DNA of 64,000 nucleotides from Thelonectria olida (GCA_020736575.1 JAGPYM010000068.1:1-64000), one strand, 5' to 3'; positions 1-15,294 are shown, counted from the stretch's first letter. Notes: generated by a model not told the origin, from the sequence alone. Made by a program: numbers and translations.

Positions 1-2050
1 CACTTATTAATTAAACTTATATAAGAGATTAATATTTTATTAAAGCAATTAATTAGATTAGCTATTTAAGGGTTATTACCTAAAACCTTCTATTTAATTA
101 ATTACTACTATTAGCTGGGCGGAAAGGTTAGTAATTATAGGGGCAATATTATATACCCTTATAGGGAACCTATTAATTATATGCATTAGTTCTTAGCCTT
201 AAGGGAGGTCTTATATTCTTATACTAAGTAGGAATAGGTAGTCTTCCTTAGTAAGAAATAATTAGGCATATCTTAATACCTTTTATAATAAGAGTATAAA
301 GGGTATTATACTCTATTTTATAAAGATCCTAAGGTTTAAATATATACTTTTTATATAGCCTAATAATAGTTATATTTAATATAACTATATATAGGGCTTA
401 GGCTTAGTATTTATTTTTAAGACTTTTAATAGATATTATAAGGTAGAGATACTTAATTATCTATTTATAGAAAGTTTTATTATTTTTATTAGGTAGTTAC
501 TAGAGGTTTATATAATTAAAATAATTAATTATTATATCTAATTAATTAAAATTATTACTCTTAAAGGATTCTAATAGCTTAATTTTAACTTTAGGTTAAA
601 ATTATCTACTAATAGTAAACTCTACCTTTTTAATAATACTAAAAGTATAATTATATAATTTAAAATAATCTGGCCATTCCTTTTAAAAGTAGCTATTACT
701 TATAGTAAGGAGCTTAAAATATTTTAAATAGAATAAAATATTCTATTTTTTAAATAACCTTAAACTAATATAAGGTTATTTAAGCTTTAGCTATAAGTTT
801 TTTAAGAAAGTTTTAAATATACTTTCTATAAATTCTTAAGGTAGGGCTAGAATCTCCTAAAAGGTATTAGTCCTTTTAAATAAATATAAAATAATTATTT
901 TTAATATAAGGAAGCTAGTTCTTATTTTACTAACATATTAAGTTTGCTTTTTTAATAAAATAGAATAAGTAGAGGTAGTTTTATTAGAAGTAGTAAAAGG
1001 CAATTTAAATTATAAATTAGAAGGTTCTTTAAAATTGCTCTTATTAGACCTTCTAATTATATGGCCTTATACTAATAGTTAACTTATTTTATTATTAAAC
1101 TGGGTATAAGAGAGTGCAATTTAAAGATCTTTATAAGTAAATTGCTTTTAATAGTTTTAATTATTAACTAGACGCGGCTTATAGGGGCAAGCTATTAAAA
1201 TTTTAAAATAAGTAGCCTTTTATAGCCTTTAGCAGGCTGCGGAAGGTATTAGGTTAGAGGATTAAATAGAATAGGTTATTTCTTAAGTAAAAGCTAGGAA
1301 GGTAATATTTATTACCTTTTAAAAGGTATTTTCTTAGAATAATATAAAGTCTTCTGCTTTTTAATAACTATCCTTTTATAAGGAAGAATAGTATTTTTAA
1401 ATACTAAAGGAATATAAGAGTAAATATAATATATATACTTTTAGTAACTAATTATAATAATAATACCTATAAGCTAAAGCCTATCTCTAGATTAGTAAAA
1501 ACTTTTTATTTAATCTCTTTTTATAATTTTATATACTTATTTTAACTACAGTTAAAATACTAGCTTCATTTAGTCCCTCTTATTATTAAGTGTTTTAGAT
1601 TTTAGAAACCATTTGATTTTTAATAATATTATTTTATTAATAGGTATATTTAAGTTTAGGCTCTTTTATATTAAGGGTACCCTAAGTAGTAAGACATTTA
1701 CTTAGGGTTTTAATACTATTATAAATAGAATATTTATTTTATAGGTTTATAATATAAAATTTTAAATACAAGTAATATAAAATAAAACTTACTTATTTAA
1801 TAATAGCTTTTTTTCTTTTTCCTCTAATTAAATAGTTTAATTGGAAATTACTATATAATAGTAAAAGCACTAGGTAAAAGGTAGGAAAGTTTAGGTTAAC
1901 TAGATGCCTAACTAAATCCTAGTTTCTAGTTCTTTATTCCTTCTCTCTTTTATCTTTTTATAGCTAGTTTATCTTTAATAGTTTAAAAGTTTACTATTAA
2001 GCTAACTTAATAGCTTAATAGCTTATTAATTCCTAGCATAATTTCCAATT

Positions 2051-2449
2051 TAATAGTAGGAGTAATAATATAACCTAACCCCTAATAGAAGTAATTATAA
2101 AAGGTAAATATATAAAAGATAGAGCAATAGAGGTCTAGAGGAAAATTAACTCTTATTTGCAATTAGTTACAATTGCAAATAAGAAATAAAATAGAAAATA
2201 GGTAAACCAACTAATTAAAAGGAAATAAGTTAAAATTATTAAAATAAATTATAAAAATTTAGGTAAAAACTTAATAAAAAACTATAAAGAAGGCATAATA
2301 TCTGTCCTTAAAGGTTTCTAGCCTCCCTTTTAAGTCTATATAGCTTAATTTAGTAAAAGCTTAAACTATCTAATTCTTATTAACTTCTAATAAAAATCCT
2401 CTATTTTTATTATTATATTCTCTACTAATAACCCGCCACTACTACTATA
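2051..2449 (+). repeat. LTR-like repeat, plus-orientation copy
   Basis: This 399-bp segment matches the reverse complement of 7,002-7,400 over its whole length with scattered transitions. Shared landmarks are a segment around AGGTCTAGAGGAAAAT, a TTTGCAATTAGTTACAATTG-like inverted motif, and a CCTCTATTTT...TATATTCTCTACTAATAA end. It starts TAATAGTAGG and ends CTACTACTATA. Undoing transitions suggests original ends near TGTAGTAGTGG and CCACTACTACA, the short inverted ends of an LTR. No convincing target-site duplication is visible, and no coding remnant could be tied to this copy, so it may be a solo LTR. Confidence 0.7.
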
Positions 2450-5400
2450 GTAGGATATATAAAATAAGAAATAAATATAATAAAACTATTATAAAAATAG
2501 GCCTTTAATAAAAATAAATACTATTTTAAAATGTAAAATACTAGCGCCTGCTACTTATAATACCTACTAATAATAATAAGAATATATTATATACTTATAA
2601 AAATATAAGTTCTTTTTACTTAAATAGTTTAAGATTTAAAAAGTTATTATATTTTAATTAATATTATAATTTAAAAACCCTAGAACTACCTACCTATTAA
2701 AATATTAATACTCTAATTATATCTCCTAAAACCTATTAATATATTAAAATTTATATACTTTTTAATAATAGCTTAAATCTCTTTTTTATTCTTACTAACT
2801 TATAAATTATAAACTTTTATTATAATAGTAATATAAGGGCAGCTGGCCTAGTTTATAATTTTAATATTATATTCCTTTAAATCTATTATATATACCTTAT
2901 CCTATAAGTAATTAAATAAAGTATTATAATTTACCTTTTTAAAGAGGTATCTATTAAAATAGGCCTATTTATACTGATTATATAAGTTTTAAATATAATT
3001 AGTATATTACTTTTATATAAACCTAATAATAAATTAGTAAGTATAAAAGGAGTTAAAATATACTTATTTACTATTAAAATATTAGAAATATAAGTTTTAA
3101 TATAGTTAGAATATATAATAGAATTCTAATAGCTTAAAAAGGTAATAATAAGAGCCTTCTTTTACTTATAATAGCTAGAAATATTATATATAAACGCTCT
3201 AAAGGGATAATTAAAATTAATAGAAATATATACTAATTATAAAGGATAAATAGAAGTAAATTTTAAAGTATTTATAAAATAGAGTTAGAGGTCTTATTAT
3301 ATTAAATCTAATATTAAAAAGCAGCTAAGTATTTCTTTTTAGTCTTATTATTAAGTAAAAGTTTAATATATAAAGGCTAGCTAAGTTAGTTTAAAGCTAT
3401 TTAAGAGTAGACTTAAATTATAAAATGTTTTAAAATTATATTTTCTAAATAATTAGTAATATAACTTAAAGAAAAGGGAACTTTAACTTATATACTTATA
3501 CCTTATATAAGTATATTACTTACTTAAAATATAGTACTTATTATAATCTTACTAGTTTATTTAAATTTAAATTTGAAATTATTACCCTAGATTTACTTAT
3601 AATATAATAAAAATATTAAAAAGGTTAGCCTATTATATTTATTTTTAAATAGTTTAAAATAAAAGAGTATAATATTATTATTTAATTAAATAAATATAAT
3701 AATAAAAATAAAGGATTAATAAGAAAAAAGGAAAGAAGGGAAAATAATAGTTAAAAGTAAATATAAGTTATAATTATAAAAGTTAAAATAATTTATAAAA
3801 ATAGAGCAATTAAGTAAATATATAAACTAGCTAATAATTTATAGCCTTTATTATTTAATTAGTTTAATATAATATATATTTAATTAAATAGTATAAAACT
3901 ATTTAATATTTTCCTTTTTAAATAATATAACTTTTCCTCTTTTATATTTTTCTCTTTAAAGCTTATTAACCTATTATATTTAAGTACTTATTTTTATAAT
4001 TTTTATAATACCTTACTTTCTATTTTTTTTTAATTTTAATTACTAGTTAATCCTACTATTTCTAACTTTCTATTATATTCTAATTATAATAGTAAAACTT
4101 AAATATTATATTACTTAAATATAAGTAGATTTAATTTATAAACTCTACCCTATATTAATAAAAAGATTCCAGCTATTAATCTAATTATACTACCTTTAAT
4201 AATAAGGACCTATATTTACTAATAATAGTACTAGATATTTCCCTATTATAGCTATAGCCGCTCTATTAGCTTCTTTTATATTAATATTTACTAGTTTAAA
4301 GGAAGGCTAGGTTCTATTATAATAAGAAAGTAGCTATATTTTCTAATTTATAACTAAGCTATATTATAGCCTACTTTTATTTATTTTTAAATCTACTAGC
4401 CTCTAGATATTATATAATAGTTATTTAATTTCTTTTAACCTATTTATATAAATAAGTTTAAAGATATTCCTTCTTATAGTCTATTTAAAAATAGCTAAAT
4501 TATTAGTATTATATAGAAGAATACTATACTAATATTAAAAGAGTATATAAATATTATTAAAAGGTATATATACTTTCTTATTAGGGCTTTAAGCTATATT
4601 ATATACTATCTTTATAATATAAAAGATTTAATTACTATTATAAGAAAACTAATAATATTTAACTTTCTACCTACTTACTATTAAATAAATTAAATAATTA
4701 AAGTTTTATATTTACTTTCCTTACTCCTAATATAAATATAGCTAATATATAAAATATTAATATAGGTTTTAATAGCCTTATAAGCTAAAAATAACTTATT
4801 ATAATAAATAGTTTATTATCTGCCTTATTAACTATAATAACTATTACTAGGATTAGTTATTTTTAATAAAGTAGCTAGTTATTTATTTTATTATAATAGC
4901 CTTCCTTTTAGTTTAAGTAAATAATTAAAATATATAGCTTATACATTTTACTAGGTGCTTACTTTAATAGGTCTCCTTATAATTTTATATATTCTGCCCT
5001 CCTATTTATATTTAGAGATAGTTAGACTTATAGTTATATTATTATAACTTGATTTTTTTAAACTTATAAATACTAATAGGGGCTAGCTAAATAGACCTTA
5101 CTTACTTCTACTAGCCTAATATCTTATTTATTAAAATAGGTACTACTTAATCTTTAATATAAACTAGATTAAATTCTTACTACTTAATAAACTAGATTTT
5201 ATACCTATTAAATTAAATAGTTAGTACTTTTTAAAACTTAAATAAGGGAAATAATTAAATAAAGTAGTTTTTTATAATACTAGCCTTTAAAAGATTAGTA
5301 TTAAAAATCTTCTTATTTATAATAGTAAAGACTTTAATAACTACTTTAATAATTTAAAATAATATAATATAAATAAGTTAATCTTACCACTACTTATAAG

Positions 5401-7001
5401 AGCTGCTTTAAATTGCACTTAATATAATAGATTTTAAATAATTAACTAGCCTAGTTTCTCTATTATAAACTATAGAATAAATAGTAAGTTATTATTAATT
5501 TAAAGAATATAAAATATATTAGAACCCCTAGCCTATTAATAATATTTTAAAGTTTATATACTAGTTTTCTTAGCTATAGCTACTATTTAGGTTAGAAACT
5601 AGTGATTTTAAATAAGACTTAATATTATTACTTATTTACTTTTACTTAAAAGCTTAAATACTCTTATTATCTTACTTTACTTAAAACTTTAATACTTAAG
5701 ACCCCTAATAATAAGTAAAAGGCTTTATTTTTATAAATAGTTAAAATACCTTTTAAATCCTTAAAAAAAAGGCTAAAAAGGCTATTAAGTATATAAGTTA
5801 TTATATTATAAGCTTAAGTATTGCCCTTTAATTAATAATTAATTAGTAAAAAACTTATTACTATTAAGCTTACTAAATAGTATTATAAGTTCTTTAAACT
5901 ATTTAAAGAGTTTAATATAGCTAAAATAATTATAAAGCTATTTTAAATATTAAATTTAATAAAAGTACCTAATTAACTTATATAAGTAATTAATTATATT
6001 AAAATATATATTACTTTTATTTCTAATAGGCTTATTTCTAATATCTAGTAGCTAAGGATTACTATTACTCTTAACTAGCACTTTTACCCTCTAATTTAAT
6101 TAATATTTTAAGCTAAATATTATACTAAATGGGATTAATAATAAATTAAAGCTATTAAATATAATACTTATATTATAACTCTAGTACCTATTCCTTTTTA
6201 AAAAGAATTTTCTCTTACACCTAGTCCTACTTCTTAAAGCTAATCTTCCTTTTAACCTTCTAGTAGATATTTATTACCCACTTAATTTAATAACTTGCTT
6301 ATTCTTTTAACCTTAGCTTTTAATTAAAAAGTCCCTTTTTTGCACTTATAAAAGATTAAATAGATTCTCTACCTATTATATAAGATAAGCCCCTAACTTA
6401 TTAGAGTCCTTTCTAAGAGATACTCTCTAGTTTCTAGTCTTATTTGCCTACTGCCTTTTAAGCTAGTAAGCTAATACTTCTACCACCTTAGCTTTTATAA
6501 CTTCTAGGTTTACTATTCTAGCTTTATACTACTCTTATTATAACTATCCTATTAGTTATTTAAAATATAAGTATTTATTATTAAAATTTAGCTATAAGAT
6601 TAATTACTTTTAAATAACCTAAGTCCCTTATACTTATAGCTATTTAGCTAAATACCCTTACTACTAATTTTAAAAATAGAAAGGTAAATAAAAGTAATAA
6701 AAGTAATAAAAAAGATAAGAGTAATAAAAGTAAGGAGGATAATAATAATAATAGTAATAATTAATATTATTATATTTAATTATTAATAGTAATATTTATA
6801 TTCTAATAGATAGAATTAAAAATATTTAAATAGATTAATTAAATTTATATTTTACTATTTAAGTTTTTTTTATTTTTCTTTTTATATATTAGCTTTTTAC
6901 CTTTTATTACTATTAGTTTTTATTATTAAATTTATATTATAATAGTATTTTATATAGCCCTTAGGATTTTAAAGGCAAGAGTTAGCTTATATAGGGAGGT
7001 T

Positions 7002-7400
7002 TATAATAGTAGTAATAAGTTATTAGTAGAGAATATAATAATAAAATAGAGGATTTTTATTAGAAGTTAATAAGGATTAGGTGGTCTAAGCTTCTTATTA
7101 AATTGAGCTATATGGACTTAAAAGGGGAGGCTAGAAACTTCTAAGGATAGATATAAGGCCTTTTTTATAGTTTTTATTAAGTTTTTACCCGAGTTTTTAT
7201 AATTTATTTTAATATTTTTAATTTATTCCCTTTTAATTAGTTGGTTTATTTATTTTCTATTTTATTTCTTATTTGCAATTATAACTAATTGCAAATAAAA
7301 GTCGATTTTCCTCTAGACCTCTATTGCTTTATCTTTTATATATTTACCTTTTACAGTTACTTCTATTAGGGGTTGTATTATATTATTGCTCCCACTATTA
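7002..7400 (-). repeat. LTR-like repeat, minus-orientation copy
   Basis: Inverted partner of 2,051-2,449, also 399 bp. Read on the minus strand it begins TAATAGTGGGAGCAATAA and ends TACTACTATTATA. It lies just downstream, in minus-strand sense, of the integrase remnant, the position of a 3' LTR. It differs from its partner mainly by transitions, consistent with independent RIP of two copies. Confidence 0.72.
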
Positions 7401-10400
7401 AAGTAAACAACCTTTAATTATTAGGCATTTCTAATAAGGTGGACTAGTTTTCCTTAAGTCTTAGTAAGAGTTTTAATAAGTTTAATCCCTTATTTAATTT
7501 TAATATTACTAGTAAAAGTTTTTTAATAAGTGCTATATATAGGTAAGGTATTCTAGTAGTTCTTATATATTTTCCTTTTTATTATAGCCTTTCTATTTAA
7601 TAAGGTATTTAATTTGTTTATTTTCTTTTATAATATTAAGGATTTATTCTATTTTATATTTATTAAGGTTTTTAATTTTAGTTTTTATATTATTATTTAT
7701 TTTAATTATAAATATTTCTTTAGTTAATTTAAGTAAGGAAATATAAAAGATTAAATAGAGCTTAACTTTTAATAGTAAGTCCAATTTATAGTTGTTTTTT
7801 AAGATTTTTTTTAAAATTTTATAAGGTCTAATATATTTATAATTAAGTTTTTTATTTAGTCTTTTTATATTAATATTTTTTATAGTAAGGAGTATTATAT
7901 CTCCTTTTAAAAAGGTTAGTTCTTTTAACCTTTTTTAATTATAGTATTTTTTATGCATTTTTTAAATAAATGAGAGTTTTATATGCATTTTTTTATGTAA
8001 ATTTTTAAGTTAATTTAATATAAGAATAGCTACTAGTATAAGTGGTCTATTCCTTAAATTTCTATAAGTATTAAAAGTAAATCTAAAGTTTATATAGCTT
8101 AGTATAATTTTAATACTTTTATTAGTTGCTATATTATATATTAGTTATACTATTAGTAGTTTTTTAATCTAGTTATTCTAGATATGGTTAATATAATAAT
8201 AAAGGTAGGTTTTTAAAATTTAGTTTATTTATTTAGTCTATCTATTAACTTATAGTCTTTAAGTAGTAGTTAATTTATAGTTTAGTCTGATTCGTATTAT
8301 AAGGTATTATTAAAAGTTTAAGAAAAAGAGTGGTCCTCTATTTGAGATAATTATATTAGGTAGTCTATATATACTAATAATATTTTATAAAAAGATATAG
8401 GAAAATTTTTCTATATTAATTGCTTTTTAATATAGGATAAAATAAGAAAATTTAATAAGTCTATTAATAATAATTAGAATATTATTATAGGCCGTGCTTA
8501 TTATAGGGTCTAGTAATAGGGGTAGTTTTATAATAAAATCTATAATAATTAAATCTTATAATTATTCCGTAACTGGTATAGGTTATAGTTTTTTATAAGG
8601 TTTATATTATTATACTTTTATTTTATTATAAATAAGGTATTATTTAGTAGTTTTTTTAACTGTTTTTTTAATTTTAGGAAATAAAAATATTATTTTAACT
8701 TATTTAAGGGTTTTATTAATTCCTTAGTATTTATAGAGCGGGTGTTTATGGATTTTTTATTTAAGGTCCTTTTATAAGTATTCTAGTACTTATTACTTAT
8801 TTATTTTTTTATTATTTAGTAATTATTTATTATATTCTAGGATCTATTTAAGTAGTAGATTTTCTTATTTTACTATATATATTACTATAAGGGTATTATT
8901 AATAGGGGTTCTTCCTATTATCCTTAGGGTAAGGCCTTTATTCTTTAGGCACTAATTATAATAAAAGTAGTTATTTAGTCCTACTCCTTCCTACTAGAAA
9001 TTCTTATTAAAAAAGTTTTAAAATTATAAGTTATTTTATTTTTATTATATTTAATAGTTTAATAGTAGTATTTAATAAAGTTGTTTTTTAGTTTTTAGGG
9101 TAGGTAGATTGTTTTTTAATAGGTAATTATTCCTAATATAAAATTAACCTAATTTACTTATTTAATAAGAAGTTATTTGAGTTTATTTTTAGTAATTAAT
9201 TATTAGATATATTCCTTTTATTATTCTATTAAACATTTAGGGATATATTAAATAGTAGTAGTTATAATATACTTCTATTTAAGGTATTTTTTAAATATAA
9301 AAGTTAGTAGTTATTCTTCTATTTTAACTTTACTTATATTAAAGTCTAATTATTAGCTAATAGTATTAGCTCTACCATTCTCCAATCCTTTCTTATATTT
9401 AATAATATAATTAAATTCTAATAGGTATTTAGTATATTTAAGTTATTATCTATTAAATTATTATATAATAGTAAAGTGAGAGATATTCTTATAGTCTATA
9501 TAGATTATAATCTAATAGTAGCTTTTAAGGAGGTACTATTTAAACTTTTTAAAAGTATTAATAATTATAAGGAATTCTTTATTATAAATAGGGTAGTTAA
9601 GTTTTATTTTATATAACTTATAAAAGTAGAATGCTATTAGATATAACTTCCTATTATTATTATATTATTTAATTTAAGCTCTTAAGGTAAAGTCTAAGGA
9701 GTCTATTTCTAGTTTAATAAGTTATATAGGGTTAAATATCTTAAGTATTAGTTTGCTAAGGATAAGGTTTTTAATTTTATTAAAAGCTTTCTAGATATTA
9801 GGTTTCTAAATAAATAGTTAATTCTTTTTTATTAATTTAGTAAGTAGTGCAGCTAGTTTCCTAAAATCTTTAAGGAACTTGTAATAGTAGTTTATAAATT
9901 TTAAAAAGGCTTATACTTTTTTAACTAACTCTGGTTTCTTCCAGTCCTTAACTATTAAAAGTTTCTTTAAGTCCATTTGTATTTTATTATAAGAGATAAT
10001 ATATTTTAGAAATTCCACTTTTAATATATAGAAATAACTTTTCTCTAGTTTAACTAGCAGTTTGGTGTTTTTAAGAGCTTATAGTATTTTATAAATATAT
10101 TTTATATATTCTTTTTCTATTTTAAAAAAGATAAGAATATTATTAAGGTAGTATATTATAAATATATCTAGGTATTCTTATAATATATTATTAATTATTT
10201 ATTAGAATATTACTAGTATATTAGTAAGACTAAAAGGTATAATAAGATATTTATAAAGTCTGAATTTTATTTTAAAAGCAGTTTTCTATTTGTGTTCTTT
10301 TTTAATATAGATAAGGTTATAAGCTCCCTTTAGATCTAATATAGTAAAGTACTTTATCCTATAGAGTTAGTCTTTTAGTTTATTAATTAAAGGTAAAAGC

Positions 10401-10700
10401 ATTCTATTTTTAATAGTAATATTATTAAGCCTGTGGTAATTTATAATAAGTTAGAGCTTTTTATTCTTTTTAGGAATAAATATAACTAGATAGCCTGCTT
10501 TTAACTTAAAAACCTTAATATACTTTTTTTTAATATTTTTTTAAAGTAGTTTTTAAGCTTGTGTAGCTATACTTTATTAAGGTTATAAATAGGGTAGAAT
10601 ATGGTTAATATTCTATTTTTAAGCTAAATCTTATAATCCTATTAAGAATACTTTAGTAGATTTATTTCTAGTTTTTTAGTAAATAATTTCTTATAAACTT
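7002..10700 (-). mobile_element. RIP-degraded Ty3/gypsy pol remnant (RT, RNase H, integrase)
   Basis: On the minus strand a Ty3/gypsy pol can be read through many stops. About 10,500-10,290 holds the reverse transcriptase core: a KAGYLVIFIPKKNKKL-like stretch, then NYHRLNNITIKN, then a YFTILDLKGA motif, then LIIPFSLTN near 10,240. The YLDD catalytic box near 10,150 now reads YLNN, as expected of G-to-A mutation. About 9,790-9,560 holds RNase H (IKLEIDSLDFTLRAQI, then LNYPIYNKEFL). About 8,760-8,480 holds integrase: an HPLYKYQGINKTL zinc-finger-like segment and then PYKKLQPIPVTE, which matches the conserved segment before the DDE core. The order RT-RNase H-IN is that of Ty3/gypsy, not Ty1/copia. 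The LTR at 7,002-7,400 has the right orientation and place to be its 3' LTR. I could not find a matching 5' LTR, and the gag end (probably up to about 13.9 kb) is not recognisable. The element is non-functional. Confidence 0.8.
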
Positions 10701-13700
10701 AATACTATACTAGTATATTTCTAAATCTATTATTAGGTAGTGCCTCCTTTTATTATTTAAAATCTTTATTTATTTATATAAATATCTTTTTAAAGAATGC
10801 AATTATTTGTTATATTTATTATACTTGCCCTTTCTTATATTTATATTATATTCCTTTTAGAGGTTATATTTTCTCTATAGGTTAGGGAGTGTTTTTATTA
10901 TTATTCTACTATACTTTTTTATTCTTTTTAATAGAAGTTTAAGATTTTATATTATTTAAATTATAGTTTATATTATTAGTTATATTACTTTAAAAGGTTT
11001 GTACCTAGCTAGTATATTAACTAATAAGGGGGTTATATTAGTAAAGCTATAAGTAACCTAAAAGTAGGTTATATTTTTAAAAAGGTATAATATTAAGATT
11101 AACTTTTTAATTCTTTCTTTTAATAAATACCTTAAAGTAATTAACCTTATAAGTAACTTATTTATTTTTATATTTAAATAGTTTTCCTTTTATATTAAAT
11201 ATCTTATAAGGTATATCCTTATCCTTTTATAATAGTTTAAAATAATTAACTACTTATAAATTAATTCTATTTATTTTTACTCTATTATCTACTAATATAA
11301 TAAACTATTATCTTTTAATTTATACTTATAGTATTATCTATTATTATAGTAATATATTATTAGGTTTTTATATTATATATAAAGCTTTTATTAAAGGTTT
11401 TATAAATTCCTCCTACTCTTACTAGTCCTATAGCTCTATTATAGGCAGTATTTATTATTTTTTAACTTTTAGTATATATTCTTAACCTAGTTTTCTATTA
11501 TATTATTTTTTTTAAGTGGTATATTATAGGGTTATATATATTATACTAAATGCTTCCTATACTAATTTATTATTTTAGTTTATTTGTATATAAGGTACTT
11601 AAAGTATAAGTATCTGTTTTTATTATATATTCTATTTATATATTTTTTAAGAGTTTATATATATACTCTATTAGAATAGTAATATTTAAATAGTATAGCT
11701 AGGTTATATTTTTTTATAATTTAAGTTAATAGTTTAATACTATTATCCGATTAGGTATAGTCCTAATTATAATAAGTAATAGTTATTTTTAACCTTTTTA
11801 TTTAAGTGGTATATATAATTATAATAGTAGTAGGATATTTATAAGATTATATAGTAATCCTAATATATTATATTAAAAATAGGTATATTATCTTTATAAG
11901 ACTAATAAAGTTTATATCTTCCGGATTATATTACTTATTATATTATACTATAAATATAGAGTTTTTTAATATTAATTTTTTATTTATATTAGATTTATTT
12001 ATAAATTAGATAGACTTATCTTATCCCTCCTTCTTTTATAGTATCTTCTAATTTTTTATTAGGTGTTTTATAAATAATTAATTTTTTAATTTATAATTAT
12101 CTAGTTAATTGTATGTTATTAAGCGAGTTGGGAAACATATACTATATACTAACTAGTAGTCCTAATTCTCGGGCCCTATTTAAGTCTAATAGTATTAAAA
12201 AAGCTTATAGGATATTATTTTTATTTTAAATAGTAAGTTTTTATTTTATAAGGTTAATAAGGTCTTAGTTTATAGGGCTTAGGTCGAGAGCTTTTATAGC
12301 TGCTTACTTTATATAGTTATTTTATTATAAGTTTATTAAGTGGCTGTATGTTTTAGTAAGTTATTATAGCATTTTGTTATAAATAATATTACTTCCTTTT
12401 GGGCTTGCTGCCTTACTCTTGCGGACTATTATAAGAGTTTTTATATTATTTTAACTAATATATCTAGTCTTTAGTAGTTTAGGGACTGGTTTTATATAGT
12501 ATATTTAATAATATTTTATTTATATAAGTTAGTTTAAGCGTCCAGTTAGATTATTATATTAATATTATTATACTTGGCTTTTTTTTATTCCTTATATAAA
12601 TTCTATAATACTAATAGTATAATCTTACTAGGGATCCTTTATTATTATAACTACTTTATACTATTATAAGGGTTTTCTTTAGGATGTTTTAATTAGGTGT
12701 GTTATTTTTAGGTATATTAATTAGTACTTTTACCTATCCCTTATTTTTACAAATCTGGCAGTTTCCTAGGCAGGTTTTATTATATGTAGTAAGTTGTGTC
12801 TTTTATTCTTCTTTTTACTAATATTTGTAGGGGTAGTATTTATTATTCTTACTATTCCTATAAATATAGCAGTTATTATTATAGTATACTATCTAGTATA
12901 TTAGAGTATGCTTTTAGGGTTTAAGGTACTAGTTAATTTTACTATTAATATAAATATAACAGTCTTTATTTATATATATTACTTAATACTATAGGGCGTA
13001 CTTATATTATTTATTATAATCTATTAGGTTAGTTGTAATTATAATAGTTACTATTAGTATTCTAATAGCTATTCTAACTGCTATTTAGGGTTCGTCCTAT
13101 TAGTTAGTATTATTTAAATATTTTTTACCTTTTAGGATAGGTTTAAACTTCTAATTGGTTTTATTAGGGTTTTAATACTTACTTTTAAAATATTCCTTCC
13201 TTTTATAATTCTAATAAGTAACTTATAAGTAATTTTATTAAATAGCTCTAAGCTTTATAAGTTTTAAGTTTATATTATAGGAAGTATTATTTTAATAGGC
13301 TCTTCCCTTTCCCTTATTATTATTTGCTTAATACTAGTAAGGGTAATAAGGGTTATAAGAAGTATTTTATTTTATATATTATTTTTAGGCCTTTTTTCTT
13401 TTGTATTTATACTATTTTTTATTAATTTTAATAGCTATAGTAATAAGCTTTATAAGGGTCTTAGGACGTTCTGCCTTATAGATCCTATTTTTAACTTCTT
13501 CCTTAAGTCTCTAATAGTAGATTTTTATAAGTATATTATTATTTTATTTAAATTTAGCTATAACTTATTAAAATATAATAGAATAACTAATAATAAAATT
13601 AAATTATTTAATCTAGTAGATGTTAGTAGCTGCTTATTGTTTTTTATTAACTATTTTAAATATATCCTTAAGTGCAGTTTTAAAATTATCCTATTTTAAG

Positions 13701-15200
13701 AAGATATTAATTATATTTTAATTTTAACTAATATTATTATTATACTTAAGGTAGTCTTTTATAATAGGTTTAAATTAAGTGGCTATAGTTCCTTTTATAT
13801 AACTATAGGCATATATAACCCTTCCTTTAGCTAAGGCAAGTCTATATAGAAACTATTAGAAGTAGGTTTTAAAATATATAAAAAAGGTATAATATTTTTA
13901 AAAATTCTATTAAAAAGTTTCAGTTAAGGTAGTTTAACTATTTTACTAGGGTTATATCCTCCATCCTATTAAACAGTTAGAGCTTATTATTTTTAACTTT
14001 ATACCTAAATATAGAGCTAGTTAATTAAGTTTTAAAGTTATTAGACCTTAGTAATAACCTCTATATTATTAGATAAAGTATTATAAGCTAGGGGCAAGTT
14101 ATTTAATATAGGGTTAGGAGTATTAGTAGGTTGACTTTTAGATATAATTATAATAGTATAATATTACTTAAGGTAATATAGTAATCTTTTAAATAAGAGC
14201 TTTTAATATATAACAATTTAATTAATTCCTAATAGATAAGACTAGAGGGTTCTAGGTTTATATTAGTAGAGAGATTAGAGTGTTAAGGTTTAAGTAATAT
14301 AATAGGTTATTATATCTAGTAATATATTTAAAATAGATAAGTGTAATTAAATTATATTAAAAGCTAAAATAGTTATATCTATTTAATATGCTAAATAAAT
14401 GTGTTTATATATTAAAGGGGTTTTCCTTAAATTATAATTAAGATTATAAGCCTTCTTTTAAATTATAATTATAAGAGTGATCCAGATATTTAGATTGTGC
14501 TTAGTAGGGTAATCTTATAGCAATTAGATAATAAAAGTGGGATTAGTATAGGGCACGTGATAGAGTGTTTGTTACGGACTATAATATATACTTATTAAAA
14601 TCTTTTATTAAAAACTTAAAAATAATATTAAAAAGAAATTTATAAAATAAAATACTTTAAAACTCTTATTTAATATATTATTATTATTTATAATATTTTA
14701 TATTTTTTTATAGCTAGCCCTATTTTATATTATTTATAAGGGAAAAACTTCTAGCTTTTAAGTGCATATAAAATTAAACGCCCTTATAAGCACTTAGCTA
14801 TAGTATACAGCTATATAATTAACTAACTAATAGCTAATATAATATACCTTAGCCTTTAAAACTAGCCTTTAGCTCTTATAATATAGGAAATCTACTAATT
14901 ATATCTAATTATTTATATACTAATATAGTGCAAGCCAATTAAAAAGCCCTTTTATATATATAGCCTAGGAGTGTTATAAAATTTACTTGCGCTTAACTAG
15001 CTGCCAGCTGCTAAAATTAAACTGACTATAGTTTTTTTTTTATTTTTAACCTAGGTTTCCAATTTGAGAGGTTTAGCTTAATTGCAACTAGAGATATACT
15101 ATTATGCCCCAAGCTGGAAAATATATTATTATAACTATTAAAATTAATAAATAGTAGTATAAATATAAAAAGAAAAAGCTTAAAAATATTATATTAAATA

Positions 15201-15294
15201 AAAAAGCTTATTATAATAAATATAAGGCTAGGGTTTAGCTTATATTAACTTCTATTATATATTTAAATTTTAGCTTTTTTAATACTAATATAAT
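15201..15294 (+). repeat. Direct repeat in AT-rich block, copy 1
   Basis: About 95 bp beginning AAAAAGCTTATTATAATAAA and containing ATAAGGCTAGGGTTTAGCTT. Nearly the same sequence recurs at 16,201-16,296 in the same orientation, 1.0 kb away. Its identity is high compared with the surrounding mutated DNA. Origin unknown; it may be a piece of one retroelement present twice. Confidence 0.7.

Noticed and set aside
14570..14600. TGTTACGGACT as start of a further LTR
   Set aside because: It resembles common fungal LTR starts, but I could not find a matching end or second copy, so no element is called.
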